Source: Spirochaetales bacterium (GTDB lineage: Bacteria > Spirochaetota > Spirochaetia > JC444 > Marispirochaetaceae). Taken from it: 38,658 nucleotides of DNA. The DNA lies in NCBI GenBank assembly GCA_016935695.1, contig JAFGQL010000105.1:1-38658 (forward strand). The letters run 5' to 3'. Under the pieces are notes generated by a model, which ran no database searches, was not told the origin of the DNA, and saw nothing but the letters and a program-made list of their open reading frames with translations. The position numbers were made by a program, and so were the translations under genes. Shown in pieces: positions 1 through 7,529 of the stretch (the stretch's first letter is position 1; each line of letters opens with the position of its first letter).

Positions 1-327
1 CCGGACGGCGGGTGTTAGAAACGGTTTTCTGGCATACCGCGGATGGCCTGCCGCCAGGTGCTCCCACACGCTGAGGTCTCCGGCGATGAGGGGGTGCTGA
101 TGGACCATCCGGATGTAGGCATTCCCGGTGGCAATGGTTCCCTCCACTCCGCCTTTAATGTAGCCAGAGAGAATATGCATGAGGGTGGATTTTCCGGACC
201 CGTTTTCTCCGACAAGGCAATGGACCTCCCCGGCCCGCAGTTCAATTGACGCGCCGGACAGGGCCGGCTGCTCGCTGTCGGGGTAGGTGTAGGAAATGTC
301 GTGCATTACTGCCAGGGGAGTATCCAT
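1..327 (-). CDS. rfuB: Riboflavin ABC transporter ATP-binding protein RfuB (partial, N-terminal 109 residues)
   Basis: This is the ATPase of an ABC importer that would power uptake of the ligand bound by the upstream lipoprotein. Only the first 109 residues are in the window; the gene runs off the left edge. Walker A reads GENGSGKST at residues 40-48, and a Q-loop glutamine sits near residue 77 (MVHQHP). The sequence resembles the sugar/nucleoside (RbsA/MglA-like) ATPases that pair with BMP-family lipoproteins. It starts 21 bases after the lipoprotein stop on the same strand, so the two share an mRNA led by an FMN riboswitch. That context is why I call it riboflavin rather than sugar or nucleoside uptake. 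The ATG at 327 has no strong ribosome binding site. Permease genes (rfuC, rfuD) are expected just outside the window. Confidence 0.8.
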   Translation of the reverse strand, partial: MDTPLAVMHDISYTYPDSEQPALSGASIELRAGEVHCLVGENGSGKSTLMHILSGYIKGGVEGTIATGNAYIRMVHQHPLIAGDLSVWEHLAAGHPRYARKPFLTPAVR

Positions 328-348
328 GCTGCTGAAGGGGCCCTGTTT

Positions 349-1410
349 TCAGCGGATGACAGGCATGGGCATCTCGATATTGCCGCTGCGGAACTCTTCA
401 AGTTTGATCAGCATTTTATCAACGATTTCCGGCGTCACATAATCCAGGAAACCGGGCTCGTCGGTAAGGAAGCTCACCCACTCATCCTTGATGCTGCCGG
501 TTTCCGCAGTGCCGAAAGGAAGGGTTCCTGCGATTGCCGCTTTTGTTTTTTCATAGGCGGCCCTGTCCACCGCAATGTAGCTGCTGCCGACAACGACTCC
601 CGGGGCAATGTCGTAACCTGCCGAATCGAACCAGAGGACATAACCGCCTTTTTCTTTTGCCGCGGCTACCACTCCCATGTTTGCTCCTCCGGCAATGGTG
701 AGGATCACATCGGCTCCGCCGTCATAGATGGCAGAAGCAAGGTCGGCGCCTTTCCCCGGGTCATACCAGTTGCCTACAATCCGGAAGTCCACATTCATTG
801 CTTCTGCTTTGCGTTCTTTTCCCAGTCCGTCAAGAAATCCGAACTCAAAACCCGGCCGAATTGCCTGGTTCATGTCGGGATACTCCTGGCCGGCTATCAG
901 TCCCGCGCGGAGGGTCTGTTTGGCTTTTGGCATGGAGCTTGAACTGATCAGACCCGCGCAGTACCCTGCAAGGTAGGCCTGCTCCATCTGGTTAAACCGG
1001 AAGGTGTAGATGTTCGGATTGTCTTTCAGGAATCCGTCAAGGACCAGAAAGCGCTGGGTCGGAACCGCCCCGGCCACTTCCGCGCAGATCTGGGGCATGG
1101 CCGGATTGCTGGTGATGATCAGATTGAACTCGCCGGAAGAGGCGAGGGCCTGAATTTTGTTTTTCCATTCCCCCTGGTTGAATCCCCCTTCGATCACCTG
1201 CAGGTCAATACCCTTGTGTTCCTCAACAGCCCGGGTAACTCCCTGGACCAGCATTTCGTAAGTGGGGCTGCCGGCCACTACACCCGGCACAAAGACGCCG
1301 ATGGAGCTTACCCCGTTGTCTTTTTCGCAGGAGGGAAAAAGCAGGACGACGGCGACGGCCAGAAAGGCCAGGACCCAGGTAAATGTGCGTTGCGTTGTTT
1401 TTTGATTCAT
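349..1410 (-). CDS. rfuA: BMP-family substrate-binding lipoprotein, riboflavin-binding RfuA
   Basis: A 353-residue extracytoplasmic lipoprotein that captures the substrate for the ABC importer. The N-terminus has a basic start, a hydrophobic stretch and a spirochaete-style lipobox ending in Cys28 (LLFPSC). The mature part follows the BMP/PnrA (Med) fold, seen in segments such as IGVFVPG near the start, an ITSNPAMP segment and the TIAGGANMG motif. I chose the ATG at 1410 because a GAGGAA ribosome binding site precedes it by a few bases and the signal peptide begins there; the reading frame stays open for 100 more codons upstream through the riboswitch leader. In spirochaetes the BMP-like lipoprotein RfuA binds riboflavin, and the FMN riboswitch upstream supports that ligand over purine nucleosides. 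The substrate assignment is inferred from regulation and family, not from binding residues. Confidence 0.85.
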   Translation of the reverse strand: MNQKTTQRTFTWVLAFLAVAVVLLFPSCEKDNGVSSIGVFVPGVVAGSPTYEMLVQGVTRAVEEHKGIDLQVIEGGFNQGEWKNKIQALASSGEFNLIITSNPAMPQICAEVAGAVPTQRFLVLDGFLKDNPNIYTFRFNQMEQAYLAGYCAGLISSSSMPKAKQTLRAGLIAGQEYPDMNQAIRPGFEFGFLDGLGKERKAEAMNVDFRIVGNWYDPGKGADLASAIYDGGADVILTIAGGANMGVVAAAKEKGGYVLWFDSAGYDIAPGVVVGSSYIAVDRAAYEKTKAAIAGTLPFGTAETGSIKDEWVSFLTDEPGFLDYVTPEIVDKMLIKLEEFRSGNIEMPMPVIR

Positions 1411-1526
1411 GGTGTTCCTCGCTTGATAAAATAGTCTGACATTTTCCTTGAGGATACCGGTGTTGAGAGGTGACGGAGAGGGATATATGCAAGGGGAAGC
1501 GGAGCAGAAATGCTTACGCGGGTTTT

Positions 1527-1567
1527 GGTCGGCACCGGATCTGCATCCGGAAAAACTGTGCCGGACC
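1527..1567 (-). promoter_or_regulatory. Leader hairpin, possible riboswitch expression platform
   Basis: Between the FMN aptamer and rfuA lies about 230 bases of leader. This segment folds into a long hairpin: outer arms GGTC.CGGCA and TGCCG.ACC with an inner perfect CCGGAT/ATCCGG stem. No run of U follows it, so it is not a standard terminator. It may be part of the switching region or a Rho-related structure. The mechanism cannot be read from sequence alone. Confidence 0.35.
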
Positions 1568-1640
1568 ATACATCCTGCTATTCTGTTTCCGCAATATCCC
1601 GGGTGAGGCACTGAAGGCCTGCCGGGGTATCTCCTTCTAT

Positions 1641-1777
1641 TTCCTTCTCCCATCCAGACTTTCACTGTCGGCTCCGGAATTCCACCGGATCCCCCCGGTT
1701 GCCAGCGCATGCTGCCGGCCCGGGATTGCGGACTGTTACCGCCGGTCGGGACTTATATGTCCCTCCCTCGAAGAAAA
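1641..1777 (-). ncRNA. FMN riboswitch (RFN element)
   Basis: Read on the minus strand, the segment has the conserved RFN blocks in order: a P1 5' arm (TTTTCTTC), then GACCGGCGGTAACAGTCCGC, then GATCCGGTGGAATTCCGGAG, then CCGACAGTGAAAGTCTGGAT, and the closing GGGAGAAGGA arm that pairs back to P1. These are the hallmark sequences of FMN aptamers, which bind flavin mononucleotide and usually shut off riboflavin synthesis or transport genes. It lies just inside a good promoter and upstream of rfuA, so it should repress riboflavin uptake when FMN is plentiful. Confidence 0.95.
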
Positions 1778-1788
1778 TGACTGAGTTC

Positions 1789-1818
1789 ATCATAGTGCAG
1801 TCAACCCCGCTTGGTCAA
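1789..1818 (-). promoter_or_regulatory. Sigma70-type promoter of the rfu operon
   Basis: On the minus strand TTGACC (1813-1818) and TATGAT (1789-1794) are separated by 18 bases. The predicted start of transcription, near 1783, falls a few bases before the first helix of the FMN riboswitch, as expected for a riboswitch leader. Confidence 0.6.
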
Positions 1819-1962
1819 GAACTCCCGTTCAAGCCAGGATTTTCTTTACTGCGGCCGGGTTTCGGCGGGCGCATCGCGTGACAAAGACCCCTTGTTTTTG
1901 CTACCTTGACGGGCGCCGGTACTGTACTGCCATGACGGACAGACGCGGCAAGGATGTATACC

Positions 1963-2781
1963 ATGATCAAGCTGTTGGCTGTCGATCTCGACGATACCCT
2001 CCTCACCCATGATCTGCGGATTTCATCTGCCAACAAAAAAGCCATTTCCCGCGCCCGGCAGTCAGGCGTGGAGGTGGTCCTGGCTTCGGGCCGGACCCTT
2101 TTTTCCATGGAACCGTATGCACGGGAGCTTTCCATGTTCGGCCGTCCCGGATTCATGATTGCCAGTAACGGATCGGAAGTTTTTGATACTGAACATGGTG
2201 AACCCGTTTTCCGGAAAGCCGTGGATGCCGGCGCGGCTGCCCGGGTGTATGAGATAGTGGCCGCTTTCGGGCTCACCATGCAGTATTACGGCCACGGAAT
2301 CATTTACAGCTCGGGGGCCAGTCCTTACACGGACCTGGACTGTTCCCTTACCGGACAGGCACTCGAGATTGATGCCGATTTTGAGCGCCATCTTTCCGGC
2401 CGGACCAAATTCGTGATCCCCGGCGAACCGGAGCTTATGGTGAAGGTCCATACGGCTTTGAAGGCCGCCGTTGGGGAAACCTGCACCATGTTTACCTCCA
2501 AGCCGTATTTCCTGGAGGTGCTGCCCGGCGGCGCCGACAAGGGAACGGCTCTGGCCCACATTGCCCGTCTGGCAGGGCTGAGTTCAAGGGAGGTAATGGC
2601 CATAGGCGATTCAATGAATGATTACGGTATGATACAATGGGCGGGCCTGGGTATCGCCATGAACAACGGCCGTGAAGAGCTCAGATCTGCTGCCGACGCG
2701 GTCACTCCCCTCACAAACGAGGAAGACGGCGTTGCCTGGGCCGTGGAAGAGTATATTCTAAAAAAACCTGGTGTAACATAA
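1963..2781 (+). CDS. Cof-type HAD-IIB family hydrolase (sugar/nucleotide phosphatase)
   Basis: A 272-residue soluble phosphatase of the Cof/HAD-IIB group, enzymes that dephosphorylate sugar phosphates, flavin nucleotides or other small phosphorylated metabolites. HAD motif I is DLDDTLL with the nucleophile Asp8 and acid/base Asp10, motif II is LASGRT, and the C-terminal motif III/IV region contains the DKG lysine and GDSMND. The long middle part is the C2B cap domain. I start at the ATG at 1963: an AAGG box lies at a suitable distance, whereas it directly abuts the in-frame ATG at 1954. The gene is divergent from the rfu operon, and some Cof-family enzymes act on FMN, but a role in flavin metabolism here is only a suggestion. 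The HD hydrolase gene follows after 19 bases. Confidence 0.8.
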   Translation: MIKLLAVDLDDTLLTHDLRISSANKKAISRARQSGVEVVLASGRTLFSMEPYARELSMFGRPGFMIASNGSEVFDTEHGEPVFRKAVDAGAAARVYEIVAAFGLTMQYYGHGIIYSSGASPYTDLDCSLTGQALEIDADFERHLSGRTKFVIPGEPELMVKVHTALKAAVGETCTMFTSKPYFLEVLPGGADKGTALAHIARLAGLSSREVMAIGDSMNDYGMIQWAGLGIAMNNGREELRSAADAVTPLTNEEDGVAWAVEEYILKKPGVT

Positions 2782-2800
2782 GCGGGGAGCAGTCCGGTAC

Positions 2801-3412
2801 ATGAATATGAACGACATAGACGTTTATGCTGTCATAAAAGAACTCTACCCGGCGGGCAGTATTGCCCGGTATTTTCTTGTCTGCCACAGCGAGTCTGTCG
2901 CCCGAAAGGCCCTTGATATTGCAAACAGGATGGACGACCCGTCCATCGACCGCGGTCTTGTGTACAGGGGGGCCATGCTCCACGACATCGGCATGATATT
3001 CACCGATTGTCCTGAGTGCGGGGGAACCGGTGCAGAGCCGTATTTTTACCACGGAGTGCTTGGCGGCGACTACCTCCGAAGCAAGGGGTTTGAACAATTA
3101 GCCCGTTTTGCCGAGCGGCACCTGTGGATGGGGCTTTCCCGGGAGGATATCCAGCGGGAACACATCGACCTTCCTCCGGGTACCTATATGCCGGAAACGG
3201 CGGAAGAACGTCTTGTCTGCTACGCAGACTGCTTTTTTTCGAAAGTGCCCCGGTGGCTTACCACCCCCAAACCTGTCGCCCATATCGTCAGTAAGCTTCC
3301 CCGTTATCAGGCTGAGCGATTCCTTGCGGCGGCTGAGGCATACGGCGACTGCACTCATCAGGAGGCGCGGCTGCTCCTCCTCGATTCTCCGGCGGTCCGT
3401 ACCTCTTCATAA
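2801..3412 (+). CDS. HD-domain metal-dependent phosphohydrolase
   Basis: A 203-residue protein of the HD superfamily of metal-dependent phosphohydrolases. The metal ligands appear as His29, the His61-Asp62 doublet in MLHDIG, His84 (YHG), His107 and a later Asp143 (YADCF). The substrate is unknown; small stand-alone HD proteins act on nucleotides or related phosphates. A CPECGG segment right after the HD motif is unusual and could be a structural metal site or a loop. A GGGGAG ribosome binding site lies 11 bases upstream. It lies 19 bases after the HAD phosphatase gene and probably shares its mRNA. Its TAA stop overlaps the TGA stop of the convergent DUF493 gene. Confidence 0.7.
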   Translation: MNMNDIDVYAVIKELYPAGSIARYFLVCHSESVARKALDIANRMDDPSIDRGLVYRGAMLHDIGMIFTDCPECGGTGAEPYFYHGVLGGDYLRSKGFEQLARFAERHLWMGLSREDIQREHIDLPPGTYMPETAEERLVCYADCFFSKVPRWLTTPKPVAHIVSKLPRYQAERFLAAAEAYGDCTHQEARLLLLDSPAVRTSS

Positions 3413-3676
3413 AATATATTTGACGTCTTCCAGATTCTGAATGGCGCTGTACAGTTCGTACAGGCGTTCCCGTGACGGTATGTCGGCAAAGAAGTTGATA
3501 CTCATGTAACGGCCTTTTCCGCTCATCTTGCAGTCCCAGCTGCCGGGATTCAAACTGAATCCCTCCGCAATGCCGCGGATCATTTCCCGGTTTTCGTCAA
3601 AGCTGCGGTTTGCTGTCATGATGACTTTTGTAAGAACAGTCGCGGGAAAGGTGTCTTCGTGGTTTTTCATATCCAT
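3407..3676 (-). CDS. DUF493 (YbeD-like) family protein
   Basis: An 89-residue protein resembling the DUF493/YbeD family, small ACT-like alpha/beta proteins of unclear, possibly regulatory, function. The family-like features are the pattern around FPATVLTKVIM, followed by a variable middle and a C-terminal YELYSAIQNLEDVKYIL segment typical of these proteins. An AAAGGA ribosome binding site precedes the ATG at 3676 by 8 bases; the Met at residue 3 is an alternative. The gene sits 12 bases downstream of the metallophosphoesterase stop, so it is probably the last gene of that operon. Its stop codon overlaps that of the convergent HD gene. Confidence 0.65.
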   Translation of the reverse strand: MDMKNHEDTFPATVLTKVIMTANRSFDENREMIRGIAEGFSLNPGSWDCKMSGKGRYMSINFFADIPSRERLYELYSAIQNLEDVKYIL

Positions 3677-3688
3677 GGGATGGGTCCT

Positions 3689-4774
3689 TTATGGCGTTGA
3701 TGTGCTGCCGGGACTCAACAGCGTGATGCGGTTGAAAATATACTCCAGTTTGTCTTTGTTGATAATACGTTTACGGATATTGCTGTCCGGGTGAGCGTAA
3801 ACCGGCCCTTTCTCCCAGTATTTCTTGATCCTCTTGCTCCGGTCGAACCAGTGGACCAGGGAAATGTGTTCTCCGGTAAGTTCAATACCGGTCATCCCCC
3901 GTTTCCCGATGACGCAGCCGGAATTGAACAGACAGGGAAGGAGGATGTTCTCGTTGTAAAAGCTGGGGGTTTTGAAGCCTTTCCGTTCTTTTTTTGATAG
4001 ATTGACCAGCTCGTCCCGGAGCCGTCCGATGGATATCCGGGCCTCGGCCTTTTCTTTCTTTGACATGCCGGGATAATCCTGCAGCAGGATTTCTATACTG
4101 AAGCGGAGAGAATCCCTTTTTGAGTGGGACTCGAACAGGGGGCGGTGGGTGTGGCCGATGATGGATAAAATACCTTTCTGGGCGGAAAATTCGTAAATGC
4201 GGCGTTCGACCATGTATTTCCGTTTGCTGTCATGGGCGGCTGAACGGTTTTTTATGTGGAGCGGATAGGCCAGGTATTTCAGGATGCCCCCTACGAACCA
4301 GTTGTATTTGGTAAACAGGCCGCTCGCCTGATGGCCGTGGACCATGAATATGGTATGACTGTTCCACGAAAACCGCAGGCCTTCTATGAGTTCTTCGTTT
4401 ATCCCTGTTTTTTGCAGAACCTGGAGTTCCAGATCGTGATTGCCGATGAGCTTGATCAGCCGTTTTTTCTTTTTAAAGGCCGTGACGACCTCGAAGAAGT
4501 CATGCCAGCGCTCGTACACAAGGCCGCAGGAAAACTTCTGCAGTTCCTCAATGTCGCCGTTCAGGATGAGGGTGTAACCATTGGGCAGGTAATATTCGGC
4601 CAGAACCCTGGTGATCATTTCTCCGTTGTTGTTGAAATCGTCCCGTGACGTGCGGTTACCGATATGCAGGTCCGAGAAAATGATATACTTGTCCTTCTTT
4701 TTCAATGGACGGGTTCTGCAGGACTCGTAAAGTTTCTCAAGCTGGTGGTGTATCTCCCACTCGGTAAGGTTCAC
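3689..4774 (-). CDS. Calcineurin-like metallophosphoesterase
   Basis: A 361-residue binuclear metallophosphoesterase. All core motifs are present: SDLHIGN (Asp35, His37), NGDIEE (Asp74), GNHD (111-114), VHGH (His146/His148) and GHTH (207-210). Such enzymes cleave phosphomonoesters or phosphodiesters; the substrate cannot be read off. The N-terminal 30 residues and the roughly 140 residues after GHTH form extra, charged segments that the core domain does not need. The ATG overlaps the stop of the HD-GYP gene by four bases (ATGA), so translation is probably coupled to it. The pairing with a putative cyclic-dinucleotide phosphodiesterase makes a second step in nucleotide turnover an attractive but untested idea. 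Confidence 0.8.
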   Translation of the reverse strand: MNLTEWEIHHQLEKLYESCRTRPLKKKDKYIIFSDLHIGNRTSRDDFNNNGEMITRVLAEYYLPNGYTLILNGDIEELQKFSCGLVYERWHDFFEVVTAFKKKKRLIKLIGNHDLELQVLQKTGINEELIEGLRFSWNSHTIFMVHGHQASGLFTKYNWFVGGILKYLAYPLHIKNRSAAHDSKRKYMVERRIYEFSAQKGILSIIGHTHRPLFESHSKRDSLRFSIEILLQDYPGMSKKEKAEARISIGRLRDELVNLSKKERKGFKTPSFYNENILLPCLFNSGCVIGKRGMTGIELTGEHISLVHWFDRSKRIKKYWEKGPVYAHPDSNIRKRIINKDKLEYIFNRITLLSPGSTSTP

Positions 4775-5613
4775 TGATGCACCCTTATGTGCGAAGCCAC
4801 AGCGAGCTGGTCATGGAATTTCTTTATCCGCTCGATTGCCTCGTGGTTCAGGTACGTACCCGACGGAAACAGCAGCATGCCGTTTGACAGAAGCAGATCA
4901 TCGTTCAGAATGTAGCCGACCCTCAGTTCACTGACGCTCACTTTTTTTATGCCGGTCTCCTGCTCTTTCAGGCGCTGGTCCATAAGGCCGTAAAATGCTT
5001 CAGCTACAACCGGGTCGAACATGGTTTCGCTGTGTTCCTTAATTGCCGCAAGGGACTCTCTGGGGGACATGTGTCCGAAACGGGTGAGCCAGTCGAAGGT
5101 GTTGGCAACCGCGATAATCCGCGCTTCCAGAGGAATCGCACCGCCTTCAAGTTTGTCCGGGAAACCCGTACCGTCCCAGTGTTCATGGTGAGACCGTACC
5201 ACCGCGGCCACTCTGGCAAGGGTGGGTATGGACTTTATCAGATTTTCTCCGGCTCCTGGATGTCCAAGGTACCCTTCGGGGGGAGGGGAGTCGGAAAGGG
5301 GATTGTAGGCGTATACGTCTTTCGGCGCGGATAAAAGACCGATATCGTGGAGCAGGGATGCATAGTACACCAGTTCGCGCTGGTCCTTTTCCAGCTTCAG
5401 GAGGAACGAAAGGCTTTTTGCGTATTCGGCCACGGATTTGACGTGGCTGCCGAGTTCCTTGTTCACCATGGAAAGCATGTCCGACAACAGCGCCACCATG
5501 CCGGTGAAATTCTGTTTCTGCACCATCACCGCTTTTTTCAGGTAGAGGACGGCTTTTTCGTATTCCTCGTTGCACTTGCGGTATTTTTCTTCCCAGGACT
5601 GAGTATCCGACAT
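4771..5613 (-). CDS. HD-GYP-type phosphodiesterase (c-di-GMP type)
   Basis: A 280-residue protein with an HD-GYP domain, the family that hydrolyses c-di-GMP. Visible residues are His57, the LHDIG motif (His89-Asp90), His118, the SHHEHWDGTGFP block at 141-152 (a GFP variant of GYP) and a late Asp in VANTFD. The first 45 residues look like a coiled coil (many K/E/Y), and the last 50 residues are a separate small region. No receiver, GAF or membrane segment is visible, so input may come through the coiled coil. The next gene, a metallophosphoesterase, starts inside its stop codon. A promoter-like pair ends six bases before the ATG, leaving no space for a ribosome binding site, although AAGG occurs one base before the ATG. 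Confidence 0.78.
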   Translation of the reverse strand: MSDTQSWEEKYRKCNEEYEKAVLYLKKAVMVQKQNFTGMVALLSDMLSMVNKELGSHVKSVAEYAKSLSFLLKLEKDQRELVYYASLLHDIGLLSAPKDVYAYNPLSDSPPPEGYLGHPGAGENLIKSIPTLARVAAVVRSHHEHWDGTGFPDKLEGGAIPLEARIIAVANTFDWLTRFGHMSPRESLAAIKEHSETMFDPVVAEAFYGLMDQRLKEQETGIKKVSVSELRVGYILNDDLLLSNGMLLFPSGTYLNHEAIERIKKFHDQLAVASHIRVHQ

Positions 5614-5619
5614 GCCTTA

Positions 5620-5649
5620 ATGATACTACAAAAATTATGCTTAATGCAA
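5620..5649 (-). promoter_or_regulatory. Promoter-like pair before the HD-GYP gene
   Basis: TTGCAT (5644-5649) and TATCAT (5620-5625) on the minus strand with 18 bases between. The -10 box ends six bases before the ATG, so the mRNA would be leaderless or nearly so. Confidence 0.45.
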
Positions 5650-5653
5650 TTTT

Positions 5654-6502
5654 TCAGGTTACCTTGATTTTCTGCCATTTCCCTTTCAGCAGAACCGTGA
5701 ATTCCGTTACTCCGCATTCGGCTGCCATGGCCCGCGCCTGGGGATACGCGAAGTCGATATTGCCCGGTTCGTGGGCGTCGGCGTTCAGCTGTATGGGTAT
5801 GCCCGCCTGGGCGGCTAATGTCAGAATCCAGGGTGAGGGGTAGGGCTCATGAGTCGCTCCCCGTGCCATGCCGCCGGTGTTGATTTCCAGAATGACCCCC
5901 GATTCCTTCAGGACGGCGAGAGTGCGGTCGATCTGATTGCGGTACCACGGCTCCGATTCGTCCAGGTATGCGTATTTCATGTTTTTCTTCTTTATAAGAT
6001 CAATATGTCCCAGGATATTGAACCCGCCTATACGCAGCATTTCCCGTATCTGGTGGTAGTACTCCGCCCCAAGGGAAGCGATGCTGCCTTTGTGGACGTC
6101 GTTCAGAAGGGTCAGGAATTCCTCGTCAGGTCCATCGACCGCGAGCCAGGTGTTTCTCCCGGGGGCGGCCGGAAGCGAGTGTACGCTTCCGATAATGTAA
6201 TCAAGCTGCAGGTCGGTAATGTGTTTGTCCCGGGGGTGCAGAACGCCGGGAAGAAAATCCACTTCCAGGCCTGTGTATACTTCAATCCTGTCTGAGCATG
6301 CGGCTTTCGCGGTGCGGATCCTGGCAAGATATTCTTCCAGCTTTTCGCTGTTAAGGGTCCATTCGTTTGCGTAAGGCAGGGGCGCGTGGCTGGAGAACCC
6401 TATGGCACTGAACTCTTTGTTTACAGCAGCTTCGATATACTCTTCTATTTCTCCCTTGCCGTCGCAGAGGGAGTTGTGGGTATGGTAATTTGTGGTGATC
6501 AT
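5654..6502 (-). CDS. Histidinol-phosphatase, PHP family (HisK-type)
   Basis: A 282-residue PHP-domain phosphoesterase of the monofunctional HisK type, which removes phosphate from L-histidinol phosphate in histidine synthesis. Metal ligands are recognisable: NYHTHNSLCDG (His7, His9), SSHAPL (His40), the GLEVDF glutamate, GSVHSLP, GHIDLI and the C-terminal NADAH. Length matches the family. No his genes are nearby, so the substrate is a family-based assignment; other PHP phosphatases with similar motifs exist. There is no Shine-Dalgarno sequence; a TATAGT box ends nine bases before the ATG. The HD-GYP gene begins 40 bases downstream. Confidence 0.75.
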   Translation of the reverse strand: MITTNYHTHNSLCDGKGEIEEYIEAAVNKEFSAIGFSSHAPLPYANEWTLNSEKLEEYLARIRTAKAACSDRIEVYTGLEVDFLPGVLHPRDKHITDLQLDYIIGSVHSLPAAPGRNTWLAVDGPDEEFLTLLNDVHKGSIASLGAEYYHQIREMLRIGGFNILGHIDLIKKKNMKYAYLDESEPWYRNQIDRTLAVLKESGVILEINTGGMARGATHEPYPSPWILTLAAQAGIPIQLNADAHEPGNIDFAYPQARAMAAECGVTEFTVLLKGKWQKIKVT

Positions 6503-6511
6503 GATTCGGTA

Positions 6512-6541
6512 ACTATATCAAGAATGACAATATTACTCCAA
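6512..6541 (-). promoter_or_regulatory. Promoter-like pair before the PHP phosphatase gene
   Basis: On the minus strand TATAGT (6512-6517) is preceded, 18 bases away, by a weak TTGGAG (6536-6541). The box ends nine bases before the ATG, and the bases between (TACCGAATC) contain no ribosome binding site. Confidence 0.35.
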
Positions 6542-7297
6542 TGGTCCAGGGTATTTATGATGTTTTCTTATCTTTATGGCATTCACATGACAGTTATTTA
6601 TACATCGAAAACATGTTGTACATTCTTTTTGAAAAACAAATTTATTATGTGATAATTTGATTGCTTCTGTCGGGCATCGTGTTATACAAACATTGCATTT
6701 CGTGCAGATTGAATCATCAACCCATAAAGATCTATAAAACTCCGCTATTGGTTTTTTTAATAGTATTCTTACGGCATATCCCCCAATAATCCATGGACCG
6801 ATACCATGATAGAATATTCTGTCAGCGATGATGGAATCACAAAATTGAGAAAACCTCCTGGAATTCTTGCTGTGTTTCTGTTCAAGGATTTCCCTGTTCA
6901 CTGACCTGGTTTTTGTATTATTTACCGTATAATAGACATAATGCCATTTTAAGAGATAACCATGTTTTCTTAATTTGTTCCGAATTATAAACGGACCATA
7001 CGCATTTATTACACTCACTGTCGATATAATAAAAATTTTCTTGTTATTTCCATTTTTCAGGTACTCAATGAAATTGTTTACAATCCTGGGAAGATTAGCG
7101 CCATACACGGGATAAGCCAATCCAATGATATCTGAGTTTAGAACAGCTGGGAAAATACTGCCCCGCGTTTCTTTTATCACTGCTTCAATGTCATACAGTG
7201 TAACATTATTATTCCGCGACTCCATCAGTACCTTGAATTTATCGCAAATAAACTTGGTGTTTCCTGTACCGCTAAAATAAAACAATGCTATCTGCAT
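6533..7297 (-). CDS. EFR1-type flavodoxin plus 2[4Fe-4S] ferredoxin protein
   Basis: A 254-residue fusion of an N-terminal flavodoxin-like domain (phosphate loop FSGTGNT at 8-14, AYPVYG near 61) with a C-terminal two-cluster ferredoxin (Cys198/201/204/208 and Cys226/229/232/236). This is the EFR1 family layout; these proteins are thought to move electrons in anaerobes, with partners mostly unknown. A ribosome binding site (AGAGG) precedes the ATG. Its base use is unlike the neighbours: bases 6601-6660 and 7021-7080 hold only 13 G+C of 60 each, whereas 15961-16020 in argJ holds 37 of 60. The protein is rich in Ile, Asn and Lys. I infer recent horizontal acquisition, probably from a low-G+C anaerobe. 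Confidence 0.85.
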   Translation of the reverse strand: MQIALFYFSGTGNTKFICDKFKVLMESRNNNVTLYDIEAVIKETRGSIFPAVLNSDIIGLAYPVYGANLPRIVNNFIEYLKNGNNKKIFIISTVSVINAYGPFIIRNKLRKHGYLLKWHYVYYTVNNTKTRSVNREILEQKHSKNSRRFSQFCDSIIADRIFYHGIGPWIIGGYAVRILLKKPIAEFYRSLWVDDSICTKCNVCITRCPTEAIKLSHNKFVFQKECTTCFRCINNCHVNAIKIRKHHKYPGPLE

Positions 7298-7479
7298 ATT
7301 TAACCTCTTGGCCCCTCAGGGTCTGCTTAACGGTGCATTACTATCCGATTAACGTCAATATACGCAGAGAGGTGTATTTTCGTAGTCAGGCAAAATCCCG
7401 GTGACCGGCCTGGCAGCATATGGATGCGTCAGGATGAGGGAGTACCAGTAGAACCGGTGATCACCATGATGTATGAAAC

Positions 7480-7501
7480 GGAAAACACTAAACAAGTGTC
7501 C
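7480..7501 (-). terminator. Weak hairpin downstream of the small membrane-protein gene
   Basis: On the minus strand ACACT-TGTTT-AGTGT is followed by TTTTCC, and flanking GG/CC can extend the stem. It lies about 30 bases beyond the stop of the PspB-like gene. The stem and U run are short, so termination would be weak. The rest of 7298-7529 shows no convincing gene. Confidence 0.3.
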
Positions 7502-7529
7502 TTGGTTTTTGTGCCCTGTTGTACGGTTT

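Noticed and set aside
301-942. Long plus-strand frame opposite rfuA
   Set aside because: It is the complement of a confidently coding gene, has no ribosome binding site and no recognisable domain. The same holds for other antisense frames, e.g. 2062-2559 and 21335-22498.
1411-1710. Upstream extension of rfuA by 100 codons
   Set aside because: The open frame runs through the FMN riboswitch; the signal peptide and ribosome binding site place the start at 1410.
1898-1925. Promoter for the HAD gene (TTGCTA-N16-TACTGT)
   Set aside because: Only about half the -10 bases match; not strong enough to list.
7355-7529. Possible gene in the gap after the PspB-like gene
   Set aside because: The frame there overlaps the PspB-like gene in another frame, lacks a start signal, and its residues look random.
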